The position numbers and the translations under genes were made by a program. The notes under the pieces were generated by a model. The model ran no database searches. It saw only the letters and a program-made list of their open reading frames with translations, and was not told the DNA's origin. A stretch of DNA of 41,170 nucleotides from Entamoeba invadens IP1. Lineage: Eukaryota; Evosea; Mastigamoebida; Endamoebidae. Shown here one piece after another: positions 32,009 through 41,170 of this stretch; the stretch's first letter is position 1; each line of letters starts with the position of its first letter. The stretch covers positions 15,107 to 56,276 of the forward strand of contig NW_004443520.1 of assembly GCF_000330505.1 (NCBI RefSeq), given 5' to 3'.

Positions 32009-34514
32009 GACAAAATACTCCAGAAAATAATAATCATTTCAATAAAAGTTAAAAATTAAAATTTAGAACAAAAATGTAATAATTTAAAAAAAAATATTAT
32101 AATAAATAATTTGTAATATACAAATAAAATAATTGTATATTATTTTTAAACAATAGTTATAAAAACATTAAACAATTGGATTTTATTTTAAAATGATTTT
32201 TATAAAAAATTGATATTTTTCAAATATTTTTTTAACTAAGCTTTGATAATTATAATATACAAAATTATACTTGTAGTTGATTATTGTGTTTAAAAAATAC
32301 TATACATATTTAATACATTATTAAATACTAATTGGGTTTTTTATAAAATAAAATTCCAAAAAGCAAATGACTGAACCACGAGTAGAAACCTTTATAAGTC
32401 AGAAAAAACACAATGTGGTTTAAAATTACCTCTGCCAATAGTTGATGGTTATTTTTTGTTACAACTGGTTTTGAAAGAAAAACTTTCCGTTGTAAAACAA
32501 AGGGGTGTTTGGTTTGTGTGGAAGTGTTTGAGTCTGTTAGTATCGGAGAAAACGAAGTGTTTACAAAAGTTAAATACAAAAATGGTTCGGTTCATATTCA
32601 TGATAAAAATGTTACACATGGAAAAAAAGAAGAAAGAAAACAAATAACAAAATTAATTAAGAGAGGTAGGAATTGCTTTTTGGAAACCAACGAACTTGTT
32701 TCTTTATATCAAGATGAATATGGAGAGAGTTGTTATCAAAAAGAAACACTTAGAAGATACATAAACCAAGAAAAAAGAAGAAGCGTCTAGAAAAGTAAAA
32801 TGTATTTTTGGATGGTAATGATTATTGGACTTACGAAGATGAAGAATTGTTTATATTTTCATCATTGGAAAAAATAAAAATATTAAAAGGAAGAGAAATG
32901 ACTTATATATGTCTGGACGGAACATTTTCTTCTGCTCCTAATAAATGGTATCAATTATATACTATACAATGTGTTCTAAAAAATGGAGTTTGTCTTCCTT
33001 TGTTTCATTGTTTAATGAAAAGCAAATCAGAATCATTATATACAAAAATGTTCGATGTAATAGATTCATATTATTTCCAAATGTTTGATTTTCACCTATT
33101 TTCACCAAAAACCAGTGTAATGTTGGATTTTGAGGTAGCCGTGTTAAACACTTTAAAGAAGTACGAGTGTCTTTGTCATGGTTGCTATTTTCACTTTTGC
33201 CAAATTTTATGGCGAAAAATAATTGAATTGGGAATGAAACCGTATTATCTTCCTGGGAGTTTTATATGGAAAACAGCCAAATAATTAATGGTCATACCAT
33301 TTTTTAAACCAAGAGATATGATTGCACAATTTGAAATAGTAAAAAATGATATCGTAATAACACTTGAATTAGAAAAGTGTGATCCATTTTTAAAAAATAA
33401 TATTTTGGCATTTGTTGACTATCTTGAAATGAATTGGATGTGGAAATGGCCATTGCCTTTGTGGTGCCAGTACAAACAGTCATCGAGAACAGATAATATT
33501 AGTGAGAGTTATCACTCAGCTCTTGTTAAAAGACTGTCTTCAAAAAAGCCGTCTTTTGAAGTGCTGTTATTGAAATTGGTATCAATCGAAAATGAAGCAA
33601 TTAGAGTTGTTAAAGAAATTAACCAACGCCCATCAAAAAACACCAAAAGTGTAATTAAAAACAAATCAATTTTTGCAGCAACCACTTCGTTTTATTCCAA
33701 TTCGATCACAAGTGAAGAATTTTACCAAGCTATTATGAAAATACAGACCAGAGAAAACTTGGAATTATCTTTCGAAAAAGCTGTGGTCGAAGAATGTGTT
33801 CTTGGAGATTGGAATATTGAAGAAATAAACATCGAAGATGTTGGTTTTGTAGAAGATCATTTGAGAAATCGAACAACAGATAGTAAACAAGTAATAAATG
33901 ATGATAATGAGGCGATTGAAGGAGAGTTTGAAAAGAATCCATGTGATGATCAGGAACTAGGAGAAACATTAAATATTGAAATTGATAGTTCCAAAATAGT
34001 AAACAAAGTAAAAACAATTAAAAAAACAAAAAATAAAACAACAAAAAGTCCACACGAAACTGATTCCAAAAAACCAAAAACGAAAGAACTTATTTATGAC
34101 AAATATGTAAAAACAACGATTATAAAAAACAAGAAAGATGATGGTGATTGGATATGTTCATCTCGTAGAAAACAACCTGGGTGTGTTATTAAAAAGAAAC
34201 GTTCGAGAATATATAAACAATAACATTTATTAATTAATTTACAAATAAATTATTTATTAAAATATTTTAAGTATAATTTAATAAAAATAACATAATAAAC
34301 AATGTATTTTTTGTCTATAAAAACATTAAATATAATATAAAAATATATTTAATAAATAAAATCAACAATGATACTTTTATGAGTTTAAGTGAATTAAGTT
34401 TAATTCGATAATAAATATCTATTATTGAAAAAAATAATTGTTGTAATTAAATTTGTATAATAATTAATATTGAACTTTTTTTGAAATAATTATTTTGTTC
34501 CTTAGTATTTTATC
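32009..34514 (+). mobile_element. Mutator-like element (MULE), about 2.5 kb
   Basis: The probable terminal inverted repeats lie at 32009-32063 and about 34460-34514. The left reads GACAAAATACT then ATTTCAATAAAAGTT. The right, in reverse complement, reads GATAAAATACT then ATTTCAAAAAAAGTT, with related AT-rich sequence between. They enclose a Mutator-family transposase. I could not settle a 9-10 base target duplication, so the ends may be off by several bases. Confidence 0.6.
32446..34223 (+). pseudogene. Mutator-family (MULE) transposase, disrupted
   Basis: The frame begins with a zinc-finger-like part (TFRCKTKGCLVC then VHIHDKNVTH, a C-x4-C...H-x-H pattern near 32490-32620). Two apparent one-base shifts follow, in the A and T runs near 32770 and 32805. 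The DDE core is then clear: ICLDGTFSSAPN (Asp at 32916), MLDFEVAVLNTL (Asp at 33126), the C..H pair in CHGCYFHF, and RTDNISESYHSAL (Glu at 33504). A TAA at 33282-33284 interrupts the core in frame between the second Asp and the Glu. The remaining 311 codons are open and end with a basic, Lys-rich tail. All three catalytic acids survive, so the loss of function is recent or the lesions are errors. No ATG is evident before the zinc finger, and a TGA lies at 32443. Confidence 0.85.
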
Positions 34515-35054
34515 CAGAGTATTATAACTTGATTATATTATCACGTAATCAATTAATTATTTTTTAATAGTTTGGTAACACAAATTTTTAAAGCAACAAA
34601 CTAAGAAAAGATCAATAGACTTTATTACATAATTAGAATATTACAATTGACAGTATATAGTAAATTGACTATTTTAAATAAATAAAAACATCAGTGATGT
34701 TGTGAAATGAATCGCTACTTTTAAATGTATTTTTGGGTTCGACAGATAAAGTTAATTTGATTAAATCAATTTGTATCGATTTTGTATCGAAACTCTAATT
34801 CCTTATTAAAAATAGAACATCACAATCTTTATTGTCATTGGAAATATCCATCACTCAATGAAAATTATTTGAAAAGGCATCTTTCAGAGACTCGAGGCAT
34901 CTAGTTGAAATTAAACTATAAAAAATAATAAAAATATTGTATTTTTAATAACTAGACTCTTGTATTTAAACTAGATTTTAATTTAAAAAATACTAAAACA
35001 ATGTAATAATTATTAATCCTTGTCTTTTCGTGTTTTACTTGAATCGATTTGTTC
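34515..35054. other. AT-rich spacer
   Basis: About 540 bases between the MULE and the 3' end of the myosin pseudogene. I see no gene, repeat or RNA structure. Confidence 0.55.
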
Positions 35055-38000
35055 TTAGTCTTCAAAAGTAATTGCACTCACCCGATCAATTTCAAGTTGT
35101 TTGTTGTTCAGATCTTCACCAAATTTTCTGAAATGTCTTCCAACTCGGCAATTCTCAATTCTCCATCTCTGACTGATTGTTGTGTCTTCTTCAAACGGCT
35201 TGTGTCTTACCAATATGAGTGTTGAATGTAGACTCCTTCTGTTCGAATTCTGCAAGCTTTCTTTCAGCCTCTTCAACCTTTTTAGCATACTGTTTAGCTT
35301 GTTTCTTAGCTTTAGCAGCCGCGTTTTGTGCTTCTTCCTTTTCTGTTTCGATTCCTTCCAATTCTGTTTCATATTTCGCTTTCAATTTAGCAATAGAAGC
35401 TCCAGTAGCACTAGCATCCACCAATTTAGCTTCTGAATCAGTGACTTTAGCTCTAAGTTTTTGAGTTTCCTTGTCGGCTTCTTGTTTCATTGCTCTCTCC
35501 TTCTCAAGTTCCTTCTGTGAATCAGCTTTTTGAGCAGTCAACTAGTTAATAAATTCATCAACATGTTCCTTATATTCACCGAATTCGTTTTCACTTCTCT
35601 GAGTTTGTCTGCATTGCTCTTCTTCTGTGCTTTAGCCTGTTGGGCAGTTATTCTTTCAAGATCAAGTTGCTCATTCAATTCAGTCAATTTCTTCTCGTAA
35701 GTGTTCTTCGACTGTTTATAAGTCTTCGCAGCTTGTTCAAGGGCTTCCAATTCAGTCTTCATCTCAGACATATCATCTTCAAGTTTGTCGCATTCGTCTT
35801 GTTTCTCGTCGAGTTCTGTCTTTGTTCTCATCAATTCTTCAGAAGCAGCCTTATTATCTCTCAGAGTCTTGACCTTCTCTTGTTCAGCCATCTGGACTTT
35901 CTTCTCAAGGGTTTCAGCTCTGACTGTGATTTCAGCGATATCCTTCTCGTACTTTCCTTTCATCAATTGGGTCTTGGAATGGTCTTTCTTTTCTTGATCA
36001 AGTTCAGTTCTAACACTCATCAGTTCGTCTTTGTATTTCTGTTTCATCGCTTCATTGCCATCTTTGTCATCATTTGCAGTGTCAAGTTGTTTCTGTGCAT
36101 TGTCAACTTCGGCATTCAAGTCGTTGATCATTTTGTCCATTTCCTCCAAATCCTTTTCATTCTTCTTCTTCTCGTTGGTGAGTTGATCAACTTGGACAGA
36201 CAAGTCATTCGCCTTTTTAGTCAACTTTTCTTTAGTGTTATTTGCTTCATCTAAGTTGAATTGGACTTCCTGAATTTGCTCTCAGCAGCCTTTCGAACAG
36301 CATTTGCACTGTCAGCATTCTGTCTTTCTTCATCGGGTTGGGCTTGAATTTCAACAATTCTTGCATTCAACATTTTTTATCTTCTTCTTGAGCAACAGAA
36401 GCTGGTGCACTGACTTGGACTTTAAATAACAGACTTGTGCATTGAGTGCTTTAACTTAGTCTTCCATCTTCTTTCTTCTATCAGATTGGTCCGCAGCAGT
36501 TTTCTCAGCCTCCGCTTTGTTGTCCAATGCCATCTTCTTTTGTGCTTCAAGTGCATTAATCTGTGATTCATTATTCTCAATATTCAAAGCGTCTTCAATT
36601 GACCACTTTTTATATCCTTCTTAACAGCATCAAGTTGAGTGTTCTGATCTTTCAACGCAGCAACTGCCTTTTCCAAATCTGCAATTTGGTTGTCTCTCTT
36701 GATGACTTCAGTTTGGTCGATATTTGAAGTCCCAACTGGTCTATCTTCAAGGTCTTGTACTTGTTGTTCCAAATCGGCTATTTTCTTCTTGTCTTTAGTT
36801 GTTCTGTCTCTTAATTCAGTAAACTCAGTGTTTTGCTTTTAAATCTCTTTGTAACCTTTTTATTAAACCATTCAAGTTGTTGGTCTCGTCTTCGTGTCCA
36901 GAGACTAAGTTATTGAGTTGGTCATATTTGTCTTGAAGCTTCTTCTTTTCAGAAGAAAGTTGGTCTTTGTCATTCGCCAAATTTTTCACCTTCTCTTTAA
37001 TTTCATCGTTTTCTGCTTTCAACTTCTTTGCCTCTTTTTCTTTTGCAAATTTTTCCTTCTTGACTGTTTCAAGCTCTTCATTGGCTTCAGCAACTTCTTG
37101 TCCTCTTCTTGTGATAACACCAGAAAATTCGTCGACTTTGGCACTCAATTCCTCAATCTTTTTATTACTCTAATTAACAGTTCCATTGAGTTTCTTCTTA
37201 TCAGCAGCATCAGTGTCGGCATTCTTTTTAAGATAGTCAAAGTTCTGTTGGAGTTGGCCGATTTCGGCTTTAGTTCTTCCCAAGTCGGTTTTAGTAATTC
37301 TTAACTTCTCATTTGCGGCTTCAACTTCTTCATTAAGAGCAGCTTTTTCTCTTTCAGTGTCTTTCAATTTGGCATCGACAACTGATTTTGCTTTAGTCAA
37401 ATTGTCATTGTCAGCATTCAATTAAGTCAGTTGCTTCTCTTGAGCATCTTTCTTTCTGTTCATATTCTCAGCATCAGCTTCAAGCTTGTCTTTCTTATTA
37501 ATAGTTTAGGCAAGTTGTTCGTTCAAGTTATTGCTTTCAACGTCTTTTTGATGCATATTCGATTTGGCACCAGCCAAGTCTTTTCCAGTCTTCTCCACAT
37601 CATCTTTCAAAACTTGGATTTTTCGTAGTCGGCCTTCTGTGCTTTCAACATATCAGAGTCATTCAGTCCGTCTTCAATTCTCTTCGTCAACTTAGCAAGT
37701 TTTCTGTTCTTATCTTCTAACTCATCTTTCTCTGAGTCCAATAATGAAATCTTCTTATCACTTGCATTCTTGGCCAAAGTCAAAACAGCAGTCTTTGTCT
37801 TCTCAGCTTGCAATTATTGGTTATACCCATCTTTTTCGTCTGAAACCTTCTTGTTCTGAGCAACTTGTTTGTCGAGTTTCTTCTCAGTATCGTCAAGAGC
37901 TAACTGAGTCTTTTTCAAATCATTCTTGGTATTGGCAAGATCATTCAAACAGAGCCAGTGTTTTCATTCTGTGCGTTGACATCAGAAATGGTGTTTTGCA

Positions 38001-39310
38001 ACTTTTTGACTTGTTTCTCTAAATCAGCAATATCGTCTTCCTTTTCGTGCAATTGTGTCTCAAGATCCTTTGAATTGTCTTCTTCGGCCACTAACTTCTT
38101 TTTCAAGTCAGAAATTTCGCCTTCCTTATCTTTAATGTTTTTGTTCAACTCGGTGATGACACTATCCCTTGAAGCAATAGTCGCTTTGTGTACGGTAATT
38201 CCGTCTTGAAGTTTTTGATTATCAGCTTCAAGTATCTTGTACTCAGTGGTTAACTTGCTCAAGTCTTCCTTTCCTCTCTTAATATCACCTTGGAGTTCTT
38301 CAATGTGTTCTTGTTCTTCTCGTGACTTCATATCAGCCTTGTCAAGAGAAACCTTCTTTGGATCAATATCTTCTTTAAGCTTTTAAACTAAAGCTTCCAA
38401 GTCGACGTTCTTGATTATAATTTCAGAAAGTGCCTTCTCAGCGGCTTCTCTTTTTGCAATTTCTTCAGCAAGCTTCTTCTTAAAAGTTTCAATTTCTTTG
38501 TCTTTAGTTGCGAATTAACACTCATCGACTCTTCTTCTCTTAAGTGTTGGTAGGACCTTTTGGAACAATCTGAACCAGACCCGGTTTCTGAATTGGTACC
38601 AAATGTGAATGGTGTCTTAAATGACAATGATAGCAATCTGTTCATCGAGTTTCCATTCAATAAGTTTTCTTTGTGAGCAATTGCTTTTGCGCACATATGA
38701 AGACCACCAACAATTTCATTGACTCTGTTCTCTCTAATCTCTTCAATTTCAGCAAGAACACAAACCTTGAAGAAAATCTTGGTCTTACCAAACTTGAATT
38801 TGCCAGTGTTCACTCTTGGCTTGTTTCTTGTACTTCTCACAAAATAGTTTCATGAGATCCTTGACTACTGGCATGGCATCTGAAGACTTCTTGTTGATGT
38901 TCGTTCCAAGAAAAAAGTATCTCTTCAAGAATTCGTTGTAGATGATTCTGTTTGGATACGAGTAATTCTAATACCTTCCAAGACACCATTGCATCTCAAT
39001 TGCTTCAAGATCGTCGAGTCAATGAAGTAGCGTCTTCTCTTCTGTCTATTTATTTGGAATAATACATATAATATGAAGTGTGGTGTAGTCATTCTCAATT
39101 TCTTCATAAGATCATCAATTTGTTCTCTGTAATTAGATCCCATAGTCAAAAACTTGGCACCTCTCTGGCCCTTGTTGGTCCCACCAGCCGAAGCTTTGAA
39201 GTTATCACCACCGGCAACATGCAAACTGAACAATTCTGAAATAAACTTCCCTTGAGCAGCCAAGATAGTCTTTTTTATTTGTGGTTCCAATGGTTTTTTG
39301 TTTTTTCAAA
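35055..39310 (-). pseudogene. Myosin II heavy chain, 5'-truncated pseudogene
   Basis: The remnant starts in the motor domain and runs to the tail end. At 39290-38925 it has QGKFISELF, YREQIDDLMKKLRMTTPHF and the myosin signature LKQLRCNGVLEGIRI. A shifted frame then gives YPNRIIYNEFLKRY, followed after another shift by KFKFGKTKIFFK (converter) and VCVLAEIEEIRE (neck). From 38500 to 35055 there are about 1150 codons of heptad-repeat coiled coil, the rod of a conventional filament-forming myosin. The first 550-600 motor residues, including the P-loop, are absent. The rod changes frame at least six times and has in-frame TAA or TAG codons at about 35542, 36456, 37170, 37422, 37506, 37814 and 38383. 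Codon use is richer in G+C than in neighbouring genes, as in a once highly expressed gene. An intact copy should exist elsewhere in the genome. Confidence 0.9.
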
Positions 39311-39529
39311 TTCTGTCAATATCATCATATCTTAGTTTTATTTAAATTTTTCAGTTTTACTTATTTACTAATTTTTTTATTTATATAAATAATATAATAA
39401 TACTTTATTGATATTAATATAATGAAATATATGGTAATGTTTGCTAGAAAAGCTATATATGCCCAGTGAATAATTTTCATAGTAAAACATAAAAAAATGT
39501 ATAGTAGTATATAAATTATGTTAAATTAG
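39311..39529. other. AT-rich spacer
   Basis: Very AT-rich, with no gene seen. It marks the change from the myosin pseudogene to the compositionally different right end. Confidence 0.5.
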
Positions 39530-39574
39530 GGGAACAACATTTTAAACTATATTTTATCACAATTTAATTAAATC

Positions 39575-39625
39575 GCGAGGGGGACGGTTTTGGAAAAACC
39601 TGAAGGGGCGAAGCCCCAACGCAGA
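39575..39625. repeat. GC-rich palindrome cluster at the left edge of the foreign-looking segment
   Basis: GGGGCGAAGCCCC (about 39605-39617) is a perfect 5-bp stem with a GAA loop. It is preceded by CGCGAGGGGGACGG. Such sequence is rare in this AT-rich window and marks the start of a segment unlike the Entamoeba background. Confidence 0.6.
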
Positions 39626-39646
39626 GATCTGAATTTAATTATAGAT

Positions 39647-40156
39647 CAATTTTATGGTAAATTTATAGTAATTAAGTTTTATAGTAAATTTATAGTAATA
39701 TGGTTTTTTATCTTCCTTAAAATAATTAAAGGGATAATTAAACTTGATTATGATAAAGATGTTGATAATTATGTTAAATATGATTTAGATGACAAATCCT
39801 TATTTGTTGATCTTAGATGTGGATATAGAATTTTAATTAAAAGAATGGAAAGATTCAAAGAATATTTGAATGATTATCTTAACACTATACAAAGTAATGA
39901 AAATGAAATATGTAATTACCAAACTTATGAATGTTGGTGTAAAACATATCCTTTAACAGATAAATATGCTTTGAACAAATTGATTAGCGTTCTAAAAACA
40001 AGAATATTTCATCATGATGAAATAATTAAAGCTGTAAATTCAGATTATGATATCGATATACCAGAACCTTTAATTGTTATAATAATAAAAGTATCTATTT
40101 ATAAATATTTATTTTCAAATAATTTACTTATATCTAATTTGTTAACAGTAATATAA
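39647..40156 (+). pseudogene. Unidentified protein, probably partial
   Basis: An open frame of about 170 codons without an ATG near its start; it runs upstream through the GC-rich palindrome to 39590 only by way of a TTG. The first in-frame ATG is in KRMERFKEYLNDYL. The protein is rich in Asn, Asp, Lys and Ile (DKDVDNYVKYDLDDKSLFVD, then YQTYECWCKTYPLTDKYALN). I recognise no domain. Tandem copies of TTTATAGTAA lie at 39650-39705. It overlaps tail to tail with the minus-strand remnant that follows. The style is reminiscent of AT-rich large DNA viruses or plasmids, but that is an impression only. Confidence 0.4.
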
Positions 40157-40968
40157 TGTTCTAATATAGAAAGCATCTTATTAATAATTCTATCTCTCAT
40201 ATTATTTTGGTTGTTTTCTAATTCTTCTATTTTATTAAGTAATAATAAAATAACAATAATTCTAATTATTCTTGCTTTTCGTCATCTATATTTTTGACTT
40301 TTTTTATTTAAATCATTTTTAGTAATTCTATATTGTTTCTTTATTAATGTTTGTTTGGCTTTAATCTTACAGAATACATAACCATTTATATAAATTGCAG
40401 CATTTAAATATTTTGTATTGATAAAGTTAACTTATGGATTATTATTAATAAATCTATTGATTTCTTTGTTACATTGTTTTAACATATCTATTTTTTAAAT
40501 TGTATTTGTATATTATCTTCTGTAACGCAAAAATATGTTTAGAAGTAATAACTGACAAACTTTCAGTCTTTGACACAGGATTTTTTTCCGCCTTCGGCAT
40601 GGATACATCGCAGATGCGGACTCCACATCCTTTGGATGTGTCTATGCTTTGCCCAGAATGTTTTTCACCACACCTTTTAGATGTGTCGATGTTTCGCTCA
40701 GCTTTCGGCATGATGCTTTGCTCAATATTATATTCAACTTCACTTTCATCAATTTCATTTGGAGAATAACTCATACCAAATAATGTTTTTGGTGTTACAT
40801 CGTTCACTCTTTGGAGTGATGCTTCTTTTACTTTAATATTTTTAGAAAAGTCTATTTGTTTAAATGGGTCCGTCTTTGTAGTTTGATTTGTTTTATTAGA
40901 AGAAAACAAATCTTTGAAAGTGTTTTTAAGGATTTTAATTTTGATTGAGAAGTATTACCTGTACTCAT
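40100..40968 (-). pseudogene. Unidentified decayed gene with embedded hairpin repeats
   Basis: The likely start is the ATG at 40968 (MSTGNTSQSKLKS). A one-base shift near 40920 leads into a 146-codon frame (40909-40469) starting with FSSNKTNQTTKTDPFKQ. The frame shifts again near 40500 and goes on as DMLKQCNKEINRFINNN, NAAIYINGYVFCKIKAKQT and NKIEELENNQNNMRDRIINK, interrupted by a TAA (near 40432) and a TGA (near 40285). It ends at about 40100. The middle part is a block of Cys/Lys/Pro-rich repeats (MPKAE, IDTSK-x-CG) encoded by hairpin DNA at about 40575-40715. I recognise no family. The ancestor was an Asn/Lys/Ile-rich protein of about 285 residues with a helical C-terminal part. Confidence 0.4.
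40575..40830. repeat. Hairpin repeats inserted in a reading frame
   Basis: Several related palindromes share a CTTTGG-type loop and are followed by ATGCTT or a variant: CACATCCTTTGGATGTG (perfect, near 40624-40640), CACACCTTTTAGATGTG (near 40671-40687) and CACTCTTTGGAGTG (near 40805-40818). TTCGGCATG motifs occur at both edges of the cluster, and CATCGCAGATG lies between. They keep the reading frame open and add repeated MPKAE and IDTSK-x-CG peptides. The pattern recalls in-gene palindromic elements of some intracellular bacteria and large DNA viruses. Confidence 0.65.
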
Positions 40969-41170
40969 TTATATTAAGATAAAAATAAAAATATATTATT
41001 AATAAAGTAATATTAATGTAATATTATAATAAATATAAAAATAACATACTCAATAGATGTCTTCAGATAAGATGTAAAAATATTACTCTGTTTTTACAAA
41101 AAAATACACTCAGGTTTGAAGAAAAGTAAATATCTATTAGATTACCTGAACTGTAATTTCATTGATGAAA
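40969..41170. other. Right edge of window
   Basis: AT-rich sequence upstream of the decayed gene starting at 40968. No gene is supported in what remains of the window. Confidence 0.4.

Noticed and set aside
35182..37304. Long plus-strand open frames rich in Phe, Ser and Leu antisense to the myosin rod
   Set aside because: They are the antisense of Lys/Glu-rich coiled coil, which rarely produces stops on the other strand. They have no domain or start context.
1..41170. CRISPR arrays, rRNA genes, bacterial-style operons or terminators
   Set aside because: There are no regularly spaced direct repeats and no rRNA-like sequence. The gene structure is eukaryotic, so these categories do not apply.

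Overview
This is AT-rich protist DNA. It most likely comes from Entamoeba, and the abundance of DNA transposons favours E. invadens or a close relative. The main reasons are three CxxC-rich transmembrane protein kinases of the Entamoeba TMK type, very short introns that begin GTTTGTT, a TLDc-domain gene, a myosin II heavy-chain relic, and piggyBac, Mutator-like and Tc1/mariner-like elements side by side. The species is an inference; no search was run.

Layout. 1-1335 is AT-rich spacer with a perfect 28-bp inverted repeat. 1336-6198 (+) is an intact receptor-like kinase (TMK-1). 6761-11928 (-) is a convergent TMK-2 gene; I reconstruct four exons from three 37-44 nt introns. 12711-13044 is a decayed TMK kinase fragment. 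13346-14299 (-) is an intact aldo-keto reductase, the only ordinary metabolic gene. 14410-14641 is a small foldback element. 14933-15983 is a broken Tc1/mariner transposase. 16170-17995 is a transposase-less 1.8-kb element with CAGTG termini and a perfect 7-bp flanking duplication. 18228-22348 (+) is TMK-3, broken by a frameshift and by a stop just after its membrane segment.

22349-26212 is repeat- and relic-rich: an inverted-repeat pair, a T7G minisatellite, unidentified coding remnants and a decayed glycoside-hydrolase-like fragment. 26213-29502 is a full-length piggyBac element with TTAA at both ends and a one-base lesion before its cysteine-rich tail. 30520-31495 is a TLDc gene split by a frameshift, followed by a GC-rich hairpin. 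About 32009-34514 is a Mutator-like element. 35055-39310 (-) is a 5'-truncated, heavily mutated myosin II heavy-chain pseudogene. 39530-41170 is unlike the rest: two decayed convergent genes with GC-rich hairpin repeats, one cluster lying inside a reading frame. It looks like an insertion of foreign origin.

The three TMK proteins share one plan: signal peptide, long cysteine-rich ectodomain, one membrane helix, a conserved juxtamembrane beta-sandwich-like segment, and a kinase domain with all catalytic motifs. Only TMK-1, TMK-2 and the aldo-keto reductase look intact. Most of the other genes carry stops or one-base shifts, often in homopolymer runs, so consensus error must be excluded before each lesion is taken as biological.
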